64,000 nucleotides of DNA. It comes from Marivita lacus (GTDB lineage Bacteria > Pseudomonadota > Alphaproteobacteria > Rhodobacterales > Rhodobacteraceae). Below the pieces are notes generated by a model. The model was not told where the DNA came from and ran no database searches. It worked only from the letters and a program-made list of their open reading frames with translations. The translations under genes were made by a program, and so were the position numbers. Every line of letters starts with the position of its first letter. Position 1 is the first letter of the stretch. The stretch spans positions 1 to 64,000 of the forward strand of contig NZ_BMFC01000004.1 in NCBI RefSeq assembly GCF_014637725.1. The letters are read 5' to 3'. Below are positions 50,345 to 59,502 of the stretch, piece after piece.

Positions 50345-51262
50345 CTAGGACTGCGCCTGCGGGCGCGGCACCGGGCGGCGCAAGCGCCGTTCGCGGTAGA
50401 CGATCATCAACCCGCCAATCACGATCAGCGCCGCCCCCGGCCAGAGGTCATCCACCGGCGCTTCGTCAAAGAACAGCCACCCCAGGGCAAACGCGATTGG
50501 GATGCCGAAATAGCTGAAAGGCGCAAGGTTACTGGGCTCGGTCATTCGGTAGGCGACGACAAGGCAGAGCACGGCAGAGCCTCCGAACATCCCCATCAGG
50601 ATGATGAAACCCAGATCCTCGAGACTGGCCAGTGGGGAAAACCCGCCGACGGCCATCGCCAGCATGAACGACCCCACCGCCGCGAAGGCCGAGGAATGCA
50701 GGTTGAACAGCGGCGTCGGCACGTCCGGGTCGATCAGCCGCGCGGTCACACCGCTGAACGCATAGAGAAACGATGCCCCCACCGGCAAAAGCAGCGCCCA
50801 GGTAAAGGCGTCGCTGCCCGGTTGCAGAATCATCATCACCCCGACAAACCCGACCGCAACAGCCAGCCAGCGCACCCATCCCACCGTTTCGCGCAGGATC
50901 GGCACCGCCAGCGCCGTGGTGAAGAGCGCCGTCGTGTAGGAAATCGTGGTCGCCGTGGCAAAGGCCATGATGCCCAGCGACAGGTAGAACATCAGCTGCG
51001 CAAAGGTCACCGACAGGCCGCGCAGCGCCGCCAGCTTCCATTGCCGGATGCGCAGCGACCGCCCGCCCGTGCGCCAGCCCGTGGTCATCCAGAGCGCGAT
51101 CACACTGGGCACAAGGCCGAAGAGGTTGCGATAGGCCGACAGTTCGGCAGCGCTGTAGCGCGTTGACAGGTGCTTGATGATCAGCCCCATCAGGTCGAAC
51201 AGCACAAGCGCCGCGATGCTGATCAGGATGGCGAGGACCGCGTTGTCCGACGTTTTCTTCAT
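50345..51262 (-). CDS. EamA/DMT family transporter
   Basis: The product is about 305 residues from the ATG at 51262 (MKKTSDNAVLAILISIAAL). Ten membrane helices form two EamA halves (AELSAYRNLFGLVPSVIAL in the first; APFSYFGIPIAFALGWLFFDEAP in the second). The C-terminus is basic (YRERRLRRPVP). The family exports or imports small metabolites, often amino acids or nucleosides; the substrate is unknown. It follows the ABC importer genes on the same strand, 71 bases past the ATPase stop. Confidence 0.9.
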   Translation of the reverse strand: MKKTSDNAVLAILISIAALVLFDLMGLIIKHLSTRYSAAELSAYRNLFGLVPSVIALWMTTGWRTGGRSLRIRQWKLAALRGLSVTFAQLMFYLSLGIMAFATATTISYTTALFTTALAVPILRETVGWVRWLAVAVGFVGVMMILQPGSDAFTWALLLPVGASFLYAFSGVTARLIDPDVPTPLFNLHSSAFAAVGSFMLAMAVGGFSPLASLEDLGFIILMGMFGGSAVLCLVVAYRMTEPSNLAPFSYFGIPIAFALGWLFFDEAPVDDLWPGAALIVIGGLMIVYRERRLRRPVPRPQAQS

Positions 51263-51333
51263 ATCATCCTGTTCCGGCACGGTCCCCCACCAAGGAACAT
51301 GTTTCCGCCCCCCTGTCGACGGCTTTGCACCGA

Positions 51334-52062
51334 TCACAGCACCCGCTTGAGAAAGGCGCGGGTGCGGGCTTCGCGCGGGTTGGCAAACACGGTCTCGGGT
51401 GGGCCTTCCTCGAGGATGCGCCCGGCATCGAGGAAACAGATCTTGTCGGCAAGTTCGCGGGCAAAGGCCATCTCGTGCGTGGCGAGGATCATCGTCATGC
51501 CCTCGGCCCGAAGCTTCCGCAGCACGTCCAGCACGTCCCCCACCAGTTCGGGATCAAGCGCGCTGGTGATCTCGTCGAACAGCATGATCTCGGGCGACAT
51601 CGCCAGCGCGCGGATGATCGCGACCCGCTGCTGCTGCCCGCCCGACAACTGGTCCGGGTAATGATCCATCCGGTGCGCCAGATCGAACCGCTCGAACAGC
51701 GCGCGCACGGGATCCGCCAGCGACTCGCGGCTCTTGCCCAGCACGCGGCGCGGCGCGAGCATCACGTTCTCGGCGGCGGTCATGTGCGGAAACAGGTTGA
51801 ACGACTGGAACACGATGCCGATGCGCGCCCGGATCGGTTGCGGGTTCAGCCCCGGTTCGCTGATATCCACCCCATCGAGCAGGATCGCCCCGTCGTCGAT
51901 GGGTTCCAGCAGATTGATGCAGCGCAGGAGCGTGGATTTGCCCGACCCGGACGCGCCGATCAGGCATACCATCTCGCCCTCGGTCACCGACAGGTCGATG
52001 CCGCGACACACCATGTTGTCCCCAAAGCTCTTGGTGACGGATCGCAGATCGAGCTTTGGCAT
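51334..52062 (-). CDS. Amino-acid ABC transporter ATP-binding protein
   Basis: The product is 242 residues. The Walker A is GASGSGKST near 37-45, the Q-loop is in VFQSFNLFPHMT, the signature is LSGGQQQRVAI and the Walker B is IMLFDEITSALDP, followed by the H-loop ATHEMAFA. These match GlnQ/HisP-type polar amino acid importers. It shares one base with the permease stop (TGATG), so the two are coupled. The exact amino acid cannot be assigned. Confidence 0.96.
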   Translation of the reverse strand: MPKLDLRSVTKSFGDNMVCRGIDLSVTEGEMVCLIGASGSGKSTLLRCINLLEPIDDGAILLDGVDISEPGLNPQPIRARIGIVFQSFNLFPHMTAAENVMLAPRRVLGKSRESLADPVRALFERFDLAHRMDHYPDQLSGGQQQRVAIIRALAMSPEIMLFDEITSALDPELVGDVLDVLRKLRAEGMTMILATHEMAFARELADKICFLDAGRILEEGPPETVFANPREARTRAFLKRVL

Positions 52063-52913
52063 CAGCTCTGCCGCCGCCGCTGCCGGTGCAACAGGTAATC
52101 GGCATAGCGCGTGGCCGGGATCGTCACCGCGAGAAAGATCACCGCCGCCCCGACATAGGGCGTGAAATTGGCCAGCAGCGACTTGTAGACGCCCGCCTGC
52201 CGGAACACCTCGACCGGGCCGATGAAGCTGAGCAGCGCCACGTCCTTCTGCAGAGCGATAAAGAGGTTCATGTTGGCGGGGGCCACGTTGCGGATCGCCT
52301 GCGGCAGCACCACGTAGCGCATGGTCTCACCCTCGGACAACCCGAGCGAGGCCGCCGCCCCGCGCTGGCTTTGATGGATCGAGTCGATGCCCGACCGGAT
52401 CACCTCGGCCACGTAGGCGGCATAGACCAGCACCAGCGCCACCGAGCCCCAGATGAAGGGCGAATTCCAAGGACGCGGCAGGCCCAGTCCCGGCACGCCA
52501 AAGCCGATCAGGTAGATCACGAGAATCACTGGAAGCCCGCGAAACACATCGGTGTAGATCGCCCCGAACAGGCGCAGCGGATAAAGCGCCGGGGACCGCA
52601 CATCGCGGAACAGCGCGATCACCAGCCCGAGGAAGGCGATGATCGGCGCGCACCACAGAAAGATGGCGACGTTCATGACAAAGGCATCGACCAACCCCGG
52701 AAAGATCTTGGCAAAGACCTCGCCGTTGAAAAAGCTGCGCTGCACCGCTGCCCAGCCCGGCGCAAGCGGCACCAGCAGAACCACCGCCGCCACAACCGCA
52801 AGGGTGGAGCCTGCAGCGACAGTGATCGACCGCCGCCGCTGACGCTGTTCATAGGCTTGGCGACGGGTCAGCGTCTGCGCTGACCCGTCTCTCAAAGTCG
52901 TCTGATCCGTCAT
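52062..52913 (-). CDS. Amino-acid ABC transporter permease
   Basis: The product is 283 residues with an N-terminal cytoplasmic part, an extra helix (about 31-52) and the five-helix HisM/GlnP core. The EAA-type loop reads GIDSIHQSQRGAAASLGLSEGETMRYVVLPQAIRN. Only one permease gene is present, so the transporter may be a homodimer. It lies one base after the substrate-binding gene and overlaps the ATPase gene. Confidence 0.94.
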   Translation of the reverse strand: MTDQTTLRDGSAQTLTRRQAYEQRQRRRSITVAAGSTLAVVAAVVLLVPLAPGWAAVQRSFFNGEVFAKIFPGLVDAFVMNVAIFLWCAPIIAFLGLVIALFRDVRSPALYPLRLFGAIYTDVFRGLPVILVIYLIGFGVPGLGLPRPWNSPFIWGSVALVLVYAAYVAEVIRSGIDSIHQSQRGAAASLGLSEGETMRYVVLPQAIRNVAPANMNLFIALQKDVALLSFIGPVEVFRQAGVYKSLLANFTPYVGAAVIFLAVTIPATRYADYLLHRQRRRQS

Positions 52914-52914
52914 G

Positions 52915-53739
52915 TCACTCGATCACGGGAACGCCGGTGGCATCCTGCAACCAAGTCGCCTCGATCTCGGCCAGCTTGCCGCTTTCGGTCAGCGCGGTGA
53001 TCGCCGCGTTCACGCAATCGCGCAGCGGGTTGCCCTCTTCGAACAGCAGGCCGAACGTGTCGGGATTGTCCGACCGCTCTGCCGGGAACTGGCCAAGGAT
53101 CACGCCGCCCTCGACCACGACCGCCGACAGGTAAAGCGCGGTGGGCAGGTCGAACAGCGCCGCGTCGATCTGGCCCGCCTGCATTGCCGCCGTCACATCG
53201 GTGTTGTCGCCGTAGAGCAGCGGATCTTTTTCCGGGGCCACGATCTCGGTCAGCATCGGCAGGGCGGTGGTGTTGGCATCCGCCCCCCAGATCAGGCCCT
53301 TCAGGCTGTCCAGCGACGCGGTGGCCCCGGCGTCGACCACGCCCTGTGTCGTCAGAACCGCCATGGCCGAGGTGTAATAGGGCAACGAGAAATCGACCAT
53401 CTGTTCGCGCTCGGGCGTGATCGAATATTGCTGTATGTTGAAGTCGAAATTCTTGGCACCGGGCTGGATCGCCTCGTCGAACGAGGTGCGCACCCATGTC
53501 ACGGCATCAGCCTCGAACCCAAGCTCTGAGGCAATGGCATAGGCCACGGCCGCCTCGAACCCTTCGCCCGCTTCGGGCGCGTCGTTCAGGACCCAAGGGT
53601 AATAGGCCGGGTTGCCGGTGGCGATGGTCAGGACGTTCTCGTCCAGCGTCAGCCCGGCGGCACAGTTGCCGTGGCCGGCCGCCAACGCCATCGAAGAGGA
53701 CGCGGCCAAAAGACATACGGAAGTCACAACGGTTTTCAT
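52915..53739 (-). CDS. Amino-acid ABC transporter substrate-binding protein
   Basis: The product is 274 residues. The signal peptide is MKTVVTSVCLLAASSSMALAA, and two cysteines in the mature part (near 26 and about 250) may form a disulfide. The family-3 solute-binding fold shows GFEAAVAYAIASELGFE, FDFNIQQYSITPEREQMVDFSLPYYTS and GQIDAALFDLPTALY. The ligand pocket resembles that of polar amino acid binders. It starts the importer operon with permease and ATPase downstream. Confidence 0.94.
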   Translation of the reverse strand: MKTVVTSVCLLAASSSMALAAGHGNCAAGLTLDENVLTIATGNPAYYPWVLNDAPEAGEGFEAAVAYAIASELGFEADAVTWVRTSFDEAIQPGAKNFDFNIQQYSITPEREQMVDFSLPYYTSAMAVLTTQGVVDAGATASLDSLKGLIWGADANTTALPMLTEIVAPEKDPLLYGDNTDVTAAMQAGQIDAALFDLPTALYLSAVVVEGGVILGQFPAERSDNPDTFGLLFEEGNPLRDCVNAAITALTESGKLAEIEATWLQDATGVPVIE

Positions 53740-53918
53740 TGGTCTGATCGTCCTGTCCAGTTGAGTCGTCCAGAGGTTAGACGGCGGCAGGAATTTGTCC
53801 AGAAGCGTCGGATGTCCGGCACAAATGCGCAGCGCCTTGTCCCGGCATTGCCCGGTCTCGCGCCATCACGCGATGCGCCTGTCACAACCTGTGGGCCAGA
53901 TCGCGATAGGGTCACACG

Positions 53919-54182
53919 CTAACTGCGCCGCCCTTTCCAGCCGCCCCGGCGTTTGGGGGTGGCGGAGGCGGACAGACCTTCGGTGAGCACCAGCGTCATC
54001 GGGTGCCCCTCGACCGGATGGCGCGCCAGAAGCTCGGTGATCAGCGTCTTGCTGTCGGCATCCACCGGCACCGCCAGGGCCCAGTCCAGAAAGATCGAAC
54101 GGCATTCCTCGTAGGTGATGCCATCGATTTTGAACGATTCCGCGATCAGTCCCTTGGGGTCGGTGGCGTCACCCTTGCGCAT
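53919..54182 (-). CDS. Small conserved hypothetical protein after glnE
   Basis: The product is 87 residues, starting MRKGDATDPKGLIAESFKIDGITYEECRSIFLDWALAVP and ending basic (ATPKRRGGWKGRRS). It has the look of a small alpha-helical protein with a charged tail. I do not recognise a domain. It starts 3 bases after the glnE stop, so it is probably co-translated with it. Genes of this kind next to glnE are common in the family, as I recall. Confidence 0.7.
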   Translation of the reverse strand: MRKGDATDPKGLIAESFKIDGITYEECRSIFLDWALAVPVDADSKTLITELLARHPVEGHPMTLVLTEGLSASATPKRRGGWKGRRS

Positions 54183-54185
54183 GGC

Positions 54186-56978
54186 TCACTCCTCTTCGCT
54201 GACGTCTGGCAGGACTGCAGCGATCACCTCGGCGGCGCGGCGGGTGCGCGTCTCGAGAAGGTCGCGCAGAGTGCCGATGCTGGATGCACCGGTGATCCGG
54301 CACAGGAATTCAGACGCGGCGCCAGTGTCGTCGGCGGGCGCGAGCGTGGTTTCGGAAATCAACCGCGATCCGATCTGTAGCGACCAGCACAGGCGGTAGG
54401 CGGCACTCAGCGCCTCGGCATCCTCTGGTGTCAGCCAGCCGCAACCCGCCCCGCGCGCGAGAGCGTCGGGCACCGTGTCCAAGGGGCATTCGGCGATCAG
54501 CGCGGCGGCCTGCGCCAGCAGTTCGATGTCCTGCAACCGGCCCTGCCCCAGCTTGGCCTCCCACGGTCCGGCATCGCCCTTGGCCGACGCGATGCGCCTG
54601 CGCATGATCGCCACCTCGCGCAGCACGTCGTCGCGGTTGCGCGGCGCGGCCATGACCTCGGCCTGAACCGCCGTGACCTCCTGCATCAGCGCCTCCGGCC
54701 CCGCGACACAGCGCGCCCGGCTGAGCGCCAGATGTTCCCAGACCCAGGCGTCGTTCTTCTGGTAGGTCTGGAACGAGGGCAGGCTGGTGGCCACCGGCCC
54801 CTGATTGCCCGAGGGCCGCAGCCGCATGTCGATCTCGTAGAGCCGCCCCTCGGCCATCGGCGCGGTCACGGCGGTGATCAGCGCCTGCGTCAGCCGCGCG
54901 TAATAGGGCCGCGTGCCAAGCGGGCGGCGGCCTTCGGACATCTCGGCCTCGGCGGGATCGTAGATCACGATCAGGTCCAGATCGGAGCGCGAATGCAGCC
55001 GCCGCGACCCGAGACTGCCCATTCCGACCACCACGGCTCCGCGACCGGGGCATGGCCCGTGCTTGAGCGCGAATTCCGCATGCACCTCGGGGGCCAGCGC
55101 GCCCAGCGTGGCGTCCGCCAGATCGGCATATTGCGCGCCCGCCTCCTCGGCCCCGATGAGGCCGCGCAGCAGGTGCACACCGATGCGGAAATGCCATTCC
55201 TTGCCCCAGCGCCGGGCGGTGTTGAGCTTGTTCTCGTAGTCGGTTTCGCGGCCAAGGATAGCACGAAGGTCCGCGCGCAGGGCATCCTGCCCGGGCCAGT
55301 CGGCAAAGAAATCCCCGCCGATCACCGCATCAAGGACCGCGGCGTTGCGCGAAAGGTAGCGCGCCAGTTCCGGCGACACGCCGACAATGTCGATCAGAAG
55401 GTCGATCAGCTGCGGATTGGCCTCGAAGAGCGAGAACACCTGCACACCGGCAGGCAGCCCGCTCAGGAACCCGTCAAACGCCATCAGCGCATCCATCGGG
55501 TGCGAGGTCTTGGCAAGTCGTCCGAGGATCTCGGGTTGCAGGCGTTCGAAGATACCGCTGCCCCGCGCCGAGCGTAGCGCCGGATAGGTGCGCCAGCGGC
55601 TGACGATCTCGGAGTTTTCCAGCTCGTCCGGCACGTCGCTGCGCCGCGCGGGTGCGGTGTCGCCGCCAAAGAACTCTTCGGTCAGGGTGTGCACCTCTTC
55701 GAGCCGATCCCTGATCTCGCGCTGAAGGCTGGCGCGGTCGGTGCCCATGAAGGCAGCCAGCCGGTCGAACCCGTCGTCCGATTGCGGCAGATCATGCGTC
55801 TGCGCATCGCGCAGCATCTGCACCCGGTGTTCAACCTCGCGATGCGCGCGGTAATGATCGGTCAGGGTCCGGGTCACATCCTGCGGCACCCAGCCCTTTT
55901 CGGTCAACACCGCCAAGCCCGGCACGGTGCCGCGCACCCGCAGATCAGGGTCGCGCCCCCCGGCGATGATCTGGCGGGTCTGGGTGAAGAACTCGATCTC
56001 GCGGATGCCGCCGCGCCCCAGCTTCATGTTGTGTCCCGGCAGGGTGATGGGCCCGCCCAAGCCCTTGTGGTCGCGGATCTTGCGCACCATGTCATGGGCG
56101 TCCTCGATCGCTGCGAAATCAAGGTGTTTGCGCCAGACAAAGGGCACCAGCGTCTTGAGAAATGTCTCGCCCGCCGCGATGTCGCCCGCACAGGCGCGCG
56201 CCTTGATATAGGCGGCGCGTTCCCATGTCCGGCCAAGGCTTTCGTAATACCGCTCCGCTGCCTCCATGGCGAGACAGACCGGTGTCACCGCCGGATCGGG
56301 ACGCAGCCGCAGATCGGTGCGGAAGACATAGCCTTCGCCCGTGTTGTCGCTGAGCATGGCGCACATCTTGCGGGTGGCGCGCACGAGGCTGGATCGCGCG
56401 TCGTGATAGTCCTCGGGATCAAAGCGGGTCTCGTCAAAAAGGCAGATCAGGTCCACATCCGAGCTGTAGTTGAGCTCTCCGGCGCCCATCTTGCCCATCG
56501 CCAGCGCCACCATGCCGCCCGCCAGTTCGGCGTCGTCCTCGGTCTGGCCCGGCAGCTTGCCGCGCTTGATCTCGTGCAGGGTGGTGGCGCGCAGGGCGAG
56601 ATGCACCGCGAGGTCCGCAAAATCGGTCAGCGCCTGCGTCACGGTTTCAAGCGGCCAGACCGCGGCCAGATCGGCCAGCCCGGTGAGCAGCGCCACCCGG
56701 CGCTTGGCCTGCCGCAGCCGCGAGGGCAGCGTGTCGGGCGGAGTGTCGCGAAGCTGTCTGTGTTCGTCGATCAACGCCGCTTCGGGATCGTCGAGCGCGG
56801 TTTGCAGCCAGTCCGACTCTTTCTCGACCAGCGATTTGAGATAGGGGCTGCACCCGCCCGCCCCCTCGATCAGCCGCGCGACATCGGCGCTGGCCCAAGG
56901 GGCGGCACGCAAGGCGTCGGCCCCCTGTTCGGGGTCATGGGCATGGGGAAGGCGGGTGATGCGGCTGGCAAACGTCAT
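54186..56978 (-). CDS. glnE: Bifunctional glutamine synthetase adenylyltransferase/removase
   Basis: The product is 930 residues from the ATG at 56978 (MTFASRITRLPHAHD). The frame is open further upstream, but that part is low in complexity and lies in the leader. Two nucleotidyltransferase domains are visible: the N-terminal one with GELNYSSDVDLICLFDE (removase) and the C-terminal one with GMGSLGSRRLHSRSDLDLIVIYDP (transferase). Helical PII-responsive regulatory segments lie between and after. It adenylylates and deadenylylates glutamine synthetase in response to nitrogen status. The length fits the family. Confidence 0.95.
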   Translation of the reverse strand: MTFASRITRLPHAHDPEQGADALRAAPWASADVARLIEGAGGCSPYLKSLVEKESDWLQTALDDPEAALIDEHRQLRDTPPDTLPSRLRQAKRRVALLTGLADLAAVWPLETVTQALTDFADLAVHLALRATTLHEIKRGKLPGQTEDDAELAGGMVALAMGKMGAGELNYSSDVDLICLFDETRFDPEDYHDARSSLVRATRKMCAMLSDNTGEGYVFRTDLRLRPDPAVTPVCLAMEAAERYYESLGRTWERAAYIKARACAGDIAAGETFLKTLVPFVWRKHLDFAAIEDAHDMVRKIRDHKGLGGPITLPGHNMKLGRGGIREIEFFTQTRQIIAGGRDPDLRVRGTVPGLAVLTEKGWVPQDVTRTLTDHYRAHREVEHRVQMLRDAQTHDLPQSDDGFDRLAAFMGTDRASLQREIRDRLEEVHTLTEEFFGGDTAPARRSDVPDELENSEIVSRWRTYPALRSARGSGIFERLQPEILGRLAKTSHPMDALMAFDGFLSGLPAGVQVFSLFEANPQLIDLLIDIVGVSPELARYLSRNAAVLDAVIGGDFFADWPGQDALRADLRAILGRETDYENKLNTARRWGKEWHFRIGVHLLRGLIGAEEAGAQYADLADATLGALAPEVHAEFALKHGPCPGRGAVVVGMGSLGSRRLHSRSDLDLIVIYDPAEAEMSEGRRPLGTRPYYARLTQALITAVTAPMAEGRLYEIDMRLRPSGNQGPVATSLPSFQTYQKNDAWVWEHLALSRARCVAGPEALMQEVTAVQAEVMAAPRNRDDVLREVAIMRRRIASAKGDAGPWEAKLGQGRLQDIELLAQAAALIAECPLDTVPDALARGAGCGWLTPEDAEALSAAYRLCWSLQIGSRLISETTLAPADDTGAASEFLCRITGASSIGTLRDLLETRTRRAAEVIAAVLPDVSEEE

Positions 56979-57501
56979 GGCCGCAGATGGCCATGTGTCA
57001 GGGGAAAGTGCAATGGGTCTGCGCGTTTGGCGGGTTGCGGGTAACGCCGGGCTGAAGCCCGGCACAGGTACTCGCCCTCCTGGGGCGTGCCCCGAGGATC
57101 TGTTCGGCATGAGGTCCTCGGGTCTTCGCCCGAGGATGTTGTAAATTGAAGAAGAAGCGGCGCCGCCCTTGTGGCCTGACCCGTCTCTCATTCTGCCGGG
57201 GTTGCCCCCGTGACCTGTGCCCTGTCGGGCCTTCTGAAACCGGGTTCTCATGGTCGGCCCTTGCGGGCTGTCGAGAGAAGGTCAGTTCTGGTGTCGCGGC
57301 ATGGGAGTGACCCTTCCCGCTCGATGCGCATCGTGGGCGGGGGTATGGCGCAGGAGGCGTTAACGATCCGGAAACCGGGCGTGCGCTGAGTCGCCTATTG
57401 CCATCCCGCCAAGGCAGATAACTGTCACCAAGTAAGTCTTGATCCGTTTCCGATCTCCACACAAACTGCTGACAAGTTATTTTCAACAGGGGAATTGGAA
57501 A
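56979..57501. other. Intergenic region with several palindromes
   Basis: This 523-base gap holds the glnE promoter and that of the divergent orphan gene, but no supported gene. GCCGGGCT-GA-AGCCCGGC lies at 57046-57063. CCCGAGGA occurs at 57091-57098 and again at 57129-57136, and the segment between (TCCTCGGG, 57115-57122) can pair with either. A purine-rich stretch TTGAAGAAGAAG lies at 57147-57158. Confidence 0.55.
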
Positions 57502-57948
57502 ATGAAAGGTCACGTAGCGGCACAGATTGCGCGCGATTCCGCGACGGAGAAATCGGATTTCTACATGAGTCTGTCGGCGCTCATGTGTTGGGATGCCGTC
57601 ATCGAAACCCAGGCAAAGGCCGGCATCAAGAAACCCAAGAAGCCCGTGTCAGGCAATGATTGCAAACATGTCATCAGTCTTGACGACAGTCCGGTGACCG
57701 GAAAAACCGACATGCAGAAAGTGCCCCAAGGCGCGTTTCTCGGCTTCTTCAGGGACGGTACATTGGTGCACGCGATGATCGCCACTGGTGCAGGCATCGC
57801 GGCAGGAAACAAGAACGCCTGCATAGGGATCGGTGGACCGGTCGGCTGGGAATTGTTGAACCTTGCAGAAGACCTGAAATGGGAAGCAGGCGGATTTCGC
57901 GATCAGGGACAGCGGCTTTTCTTGCTCAGATACCGCGCCGCCGCCTGA
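57502..57948 (+). CDS. Orphan hypothetical protein, possible papain-like fold
   Basis: The product is 148 residues, starting MKGHVAAQIARDSATEKSDF after a GGGGAA ribosome site. ALMCWDAVIETQAKAG has a Cys-Trp pair placed like the nucleophile helix of NlpC/P60 or LRAT-type proteins. FLGFFRDGTLVHAMIATGAGIAAGNKN has a His that could complete a Cys-His dyad. There is no signal peptide. This is a suggestion from pattern only. Base composition looks slightly less GC-rich than its neighbours, so it may be acquired. Confidence 0.55.
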   Translation: MKGHVAAQIARDSATEKSDFYMSLSALMCWDAVIETQAKAGIKKPKKPVSGNDCKHVISLDDSPVTGKTDMQKVPQGAFLGFFRDGTLVHAMIATGAGIAAGNKNACIGIGGPVGWELLNLAEDLKWEAGGFRDQGQRLFLLRYRAAA

Positions 57949-57987
57949 CCCGGAGGTTGCAGGCAGCGGGCCATATGACCCACACGC

Positions 57988-59196
57988 CTACACCCGCCGC
58001 AGCGCCAGTACGGCGTTCAGCCCGCCGAAGGCAAAGGCGTTGGACAGGGCCACCTCGACCCGTGCCTCGCGCGCCTCGTTGGGCACCACGTCGAGCGCGC
58101 ATTCGGGGTCCGGTTCCTCGTAGCCGATGGTGGGGGCGATGACCCCGTCGCGCAGGGCCATGATGCAGGCCAGAAGCTCGATCGCGCCAGTGCCGCCGAT
58201 GCAGTGGCCGTGCATCGACTTGGTGGACGAGATCATCAACCGGTCGGCATGGGCGCCGAACACATCCGCGACTGCGGCGCATTCGGTCTTGTCATTGGCC
58301 GCCGTGCCGGTGCCGTGGGCGTTGATATAGCCCACATCCTGCGGATTGAGCTTGGCATCATGCAGCGCCCCCGCGATGGCGCGCGCGGCACCGTTCTTGG
58401 ACGGCATCACGATGTCGGACGCGTCCGAGGTCATGGCAAAGCCCACCACTTCGGCCAGCATCTCGGCGCCGCGCTTGCGGGCATGCTCATATTCCTCGAA
58501 CACGAAAACGCCCGCGCCTTCGCCCTGCACCATGCCGTTGCGATTGGCCGAAAACGGCCGGCAGGCGTCCTTGGACATGACGCGCAGCCCTTCCCACGCC
58601 TTGACGCCGCCGAAGCAGAGCATGGATTCCGATCCGCCGGTGATCATCACCGGGGCCAGACCGCCATGCACCATCTGGAAGGCCTGTGACATGGCGTGGT
58701 TCGACGAGGCGCAGGCGGTGGAGACCGTAAAGGACGGACCCTTGAGGTTGAACTCCATCGACACGTGGCTTGCAGCCGCGTTGTTCATCAGCTTGGGCAC
58801 CACGAAGGGATGCACCCGGTTCTTGCCCTCTTCGTAGACGCTGCGGTAATTTTCATCGAGCGTCGTCATCCCGCCCCCGGAATTGCCCAGCACGACACCC
58901 GAGCGCGCAGCCAATTCGCCCGAAAACTCCAGCCCCGCCTGTGCCAGCGCCTCGCGGGCCGCGATCAGGGTGAACTGGGTGAAGCGGTCATAGAGCGACA
59001 ATTGCTGGCGGTTGAAATGCGCGGTCTCGTCGAACTCGTGGACCTGCGCGCCGATCTGGATGGCCAGACGTTCGACATCCCGGAATTTGAGCGCGCCGAT
59101 CCCGCAGCGCCCCTCGCGCATCGCCTCAAGCGTGTCGGGCACGTTCAGCCCCAGCGCGTTGACGGTCCCTGCCCCGGTGATGACCACGCGCTTCAT
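57988..59196 (-). CDS. Beta-ketoacyl-ACP synthase, FabF/KAS II type
   Basis: This 402-residue condensing enzyme elongates acyl chains on an acyl carrier protein. The Cys is in TVSTACASSNHAM, and the histidines are in NAHGTGTAAND and KSMHGHCIGGTGAIE, so the Cys-His-His triad is complete. The start MKRVVITGAGTVNALG is typical. It lies 6 bases after its own acyl carrier protein gene and downstream of lpxD. Because it sits in a lipid A operon with a private ACP, a specialised acyl chain is more likely than bulk fatty acid synthesis. Confidence 0.93.
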   Translation of the reverse strand: MKRVVITGAGTVNALGLNVPDTLEAMREGRCGIGALKFRDVERLAIQIGAQVHEFDETAHFNRQQLSLYDRFTQFTLIAAREALAQAGLEFSGELAARSGVVLGNSGGGMTTLDENYRSVYEEGKNRVHPFVVPKLMNNAAASHVSMEFNLKGPSFTVSTACASSNHAMSQAFQMVHGGLAPVMITGGSESMLCFGGVKAWEGLRVMSKDACRPFSANRNGMVQGEGAGVFVFEEYEHARKRGAEMLAEVVGFAMTSDASDIVMPSKNGAARAIAGALHDAKLNPQDVGYINAHGTGTAANDKTECAAVADVFGAHADRLMISSTKSMHGHCIGGTGAIELLACIMALRDGVIAPTIGYEEPDPECALDVVPNEAREARVEVALSNAFAFGGLNAVLALRRV

Positions 59197-59202
59197 GCAG
59201 AT

Positions 59203-59463
59203 TCAGTCCTTTTGCCGGGCGACAAGCCGTTCGACCCCGGCGACCACCGTTTCCACCGACGAGATGTCGAAATCGCTGGCCTGCGGTTCATTGGCGTTGA
59301 AGGGCACGGTGATGTCGAATTCCTCTTCCAGAGCGAAGATGCATTCGACAAGCCCCATGCTGTCGATCCCAAGATCCTGCATGGTGTCTGTCAAGGCCAC
59401 GTCCGACGGCTCGATCATGGCCTGCTCGGCGATGATGCGAATGACCCTGTCTGTCACGCTCAT
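59203..59463 (-). CDS. Acyl carrier protein (specialised)
   Basis: The product is 86 residues. The phosphopantetheine serine lies in TMQDLGIDSMGLVECIFALEEEFDITVPFN, the DSM/DSL motif of ACPs. The third helix region (ASDFDISSVETVVAGVERLV) is more divergent than in housekeeping AcpP. It lies 39 bases after lpxD and 6 before the ketoacyl synthase, in the same strand and order. The layout brings to mind AcpXL, the carrier for very long chains of lipid A in rhizobia, but that is only an analogy. Confidence 0.92.
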   Translation of the reverse strand: MSVTDRVIRIIAEQAMIEPSDVALTDTMQDLGIDSMGLVECIFALEEEFDITVPFNANEPQASDFDISSVETVVAGVERLVARQKD

Positions 59464-59502
59464 GTGAAGTCCCCAGAGGCTGATTGCTGACTAGGGGGTG
59501 AT

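Noticed and set aside
56979-57251. N-terminal extension of GlnE by 91 residues
   Set aside because: The extension is low-complexity and covers the palindromic leader; family members begin near the ATG at 56978.
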